The notes below the pieces were generated by a model that was not told where the DNA came from, made no database searches, and was given only the letters and a program-made list of their open reading frames with translations. This document shows, piece by piece, positions 38,899 through 39,765 of a DNA stretch of 39,765 nucleotides. This DNA is from a virus. The number at the start of each line of letters is the position of its first letter. Positions within the stretch are counted from its first letter, which is position 1. The translations under genes were made by a program, and so were the position numbers. Location of the stretch: positions 1-39,765 of IMG/VR virus record IMGVR_UViG_3300042505_000662; one strand, given 5' to 3'.

Positions 38899-39555
38899 TT
38901 GGCGCTCACAGAAGAGGATAAACGCATCGCTATTGTCTCCGCCGCACAGGAAATGGATCGGCAGGGACTTAATCACGGATCGACTGGCAATCTCTCGATC
39001 CGCCATGCGGAAATGATGCTGATTACGCCTAGTGGCGTTGAAAGCCATAAGCTTAAGCCCGAACTCATCGCGTTGATGCCCCTTGATAACGACACCGGGT
39101 CATTCGAAGGACCCCTCTCGCCCTCAAGTGAGTGGCGATTTCATCTTGATATTCTGCGCACACGTCGCGACGTCAATGCGATTACCCATATGCACTCAAC
39201 CTACGCCACGACGCTTGCGGTTTTAAACAGAGATATTCCTGCAGTTCATTATATGATTGCAGCCTTTGGCGGTCCAACCGTTCGTTGCGTTGGCTACGCG
39301 CCTTATGGAACCAGCGAACTCTCTCAACTCGTTCTTGACGGGCTCAATAATCGAGATGGCGTTTTACTGGCCAATCATGGCGCTATTGTCACTGGTCCGA
39401 ATATGCAGCGCGCTTTATGGCGCGCCTTAGAGTTGGAAAATCTTGCACGGATTTATTATCAAGCAATACTAGTAGGAGAACCAATTATTTTATCTGACGC
39501 TGAAATTTATCAAACTGTAGAGCGCTTTAAGAATTATGGACCTGCACAGGCGTGA
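38899..39555 (+). CDS. Class II aldolase (host), possible methylthioribulose-phosphate aldolase
   Basis: The TTG start at 38899 follows AAAGGAA at good distance and opens MALTEEDKRIAIVSAA; the frame upstream runs into the tRNA. A 218-residue class II aldolase: NHGSTGNLSIR (phosphate-binding), MLITPSG, HMHSTYATTLA (two metal His) and the third metal His in LLANHGAI. Fuculose-phosphate aldolase-type enzymes cleave to dihydroxyacetone phosphate and an aldehyde. Next to mtnA it is probably the Ald2/DrdA-type enzyme for 5-(methylthio)ribulose-1-phosphate or 5-deoxyribulose-1-phosphate. MtnB, a dehydratase of the same superfamily, is an alternative. Confidence 0.82.
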   Translation: MALTEEDKRIAIVSAAQEMDRQGLNHGSTGNLSIRHAEMMLITPSGVESHKLKPELIALMPLDNDTGSFEGPLSPSSEWRFHLDILRTRRDVNAITHMHSTYATTLAVLNRDIPAVHYMIAAFGGPTVRCVGYAPYGTSELSQLVLDGLNNRDGVLLANHGAIVTGPNMQRALWRALELENLARIYYQAILVGEPIILSDAEIYQTVERFKNYGPAQA

Positions 39556-39567
39556 TTTTCTGTGTTT

Positions 39568-39765
39568 CTAGACATATTGTGGGAATAAGTTTGTCAAAGC
39601 CTCCTCTTGCGCAGCGCTTACGCCACGCTCAGTGATGATGCCGGTTACAAGACGCGCAGGCGTAACGTCAAAACCAAAATTACGCGCAGACGAACCTTGT
39701 GGCGTTAATTCTATTTCTACGCGCGCACCATTGCTTTGGCGTCCGCTCATATGGGTCACTTCTCT
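39568..39765 (-). CDS. mtnA: S-methyl-5-thioribose-1-phosphate isomerase, C-terminal part
   Basis: The frame has no start in the window and runs off the right edge (partial at its 5' end). The visible 65 residues, with FGFDVTPARLVTGIITERGV near the end, are the C-terminal signature of MtnA, which converts methylthioribose-1-phosphate to methylthioribulose-1-phosphate in methionine salvage. It converges tail to tail on the aldolase, 12 bases apart. Confidence 0.82.
   Translation of the reverse strand, partial: REVTHMSGRQSNGARVEIELTPQGSSARNFGFDVTPARLVTGIITERGVSAAQEEALTNLFPQYV

Overview
The window holds a complete temperate phage genome integrated in a tRNA gene of an alphaproteobacterium, plus a little host DNA at the right end. 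The 47-base core repeat (12-58 and 38697-38743) is the 3' part of a tRNA with anticodon CAU. The copy at 38697-38772 is a complete tRNA and the copy at 12-58 is the displaced 3' end, so the element is about 38.7 kb. Host genes to the right are a class II aldolase and the end of mtnA, a pair that suggests the aldolase branch of 5'-methylthioadenosine salvage. The alphaproteobacterial assignment rests on protein style (portal, capsid and SSAP/YqaJ types, mtnA C-terminus) and is an inference; no database was searched.

Virion type: a P22-like portal, N4-gp56-type major capsid protein, gp4-like adaptor, gp10-like tail accessory protein and three probable ejection proteins, with no tape measure or sheath, indicate a short-tailed (podovirus) particle. 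All late genes lie on the minus strand and read right to left: small basic protein, ParB-methyltransferase fusion, TerS, TerL, portal, scaffold, a tail-fibre cassette (with a 2OG-Fe(II) oxygenase and a Dps/ferritin-like small protein), capsid, adaptor and tail accessory, ejection proteins, muramidase, S74 fibre, glycine-rich fibre, lysis genes, and finally an HTH-metallophosphoesterase and three unknown genes up to attL. The fibre cassette splits scaffold from capsid.

Control region (32.4-33.9 kb): a CI-type S24 repressor on the plus strand is flanked by four 19-base operators, two before a divergent Cro-like gene and two before the rightward operon. The leftward early operon runs cro, a small gene, a strong terminator with a UUCG-type loop (32438-32465), then a resolvase-like gene, a DnaA domain IV protein, a C5-cytosine methyltransferase, an O-like initiator and a loader-like gene. 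The O-like gene contains two clusters of 10-bp iterons next to an AT-rich tract, which looks like a lambda-style origin. The operon ends at a terminator near 27300, which is followed by a 65-base inverted-repeat element before the late genes. The rightward operon is a chain of stop-start coupled genes: five tiny unknowns, a probable single-strand annealing protein, a YqaJ exonuclease, an SSB-tail protein, NinB, a LuxR-type HTH, an HNH nuclease, an Xis-like protein and the integrase next to attR.

The most unusual signal is a 207-codon reading frame (30298-30921) embedded out of frame in the cytosine methyltransferase gene. Both frames look like conserved protein. A second long out-of-frame overlap joins the Xis-like and integrase genes.
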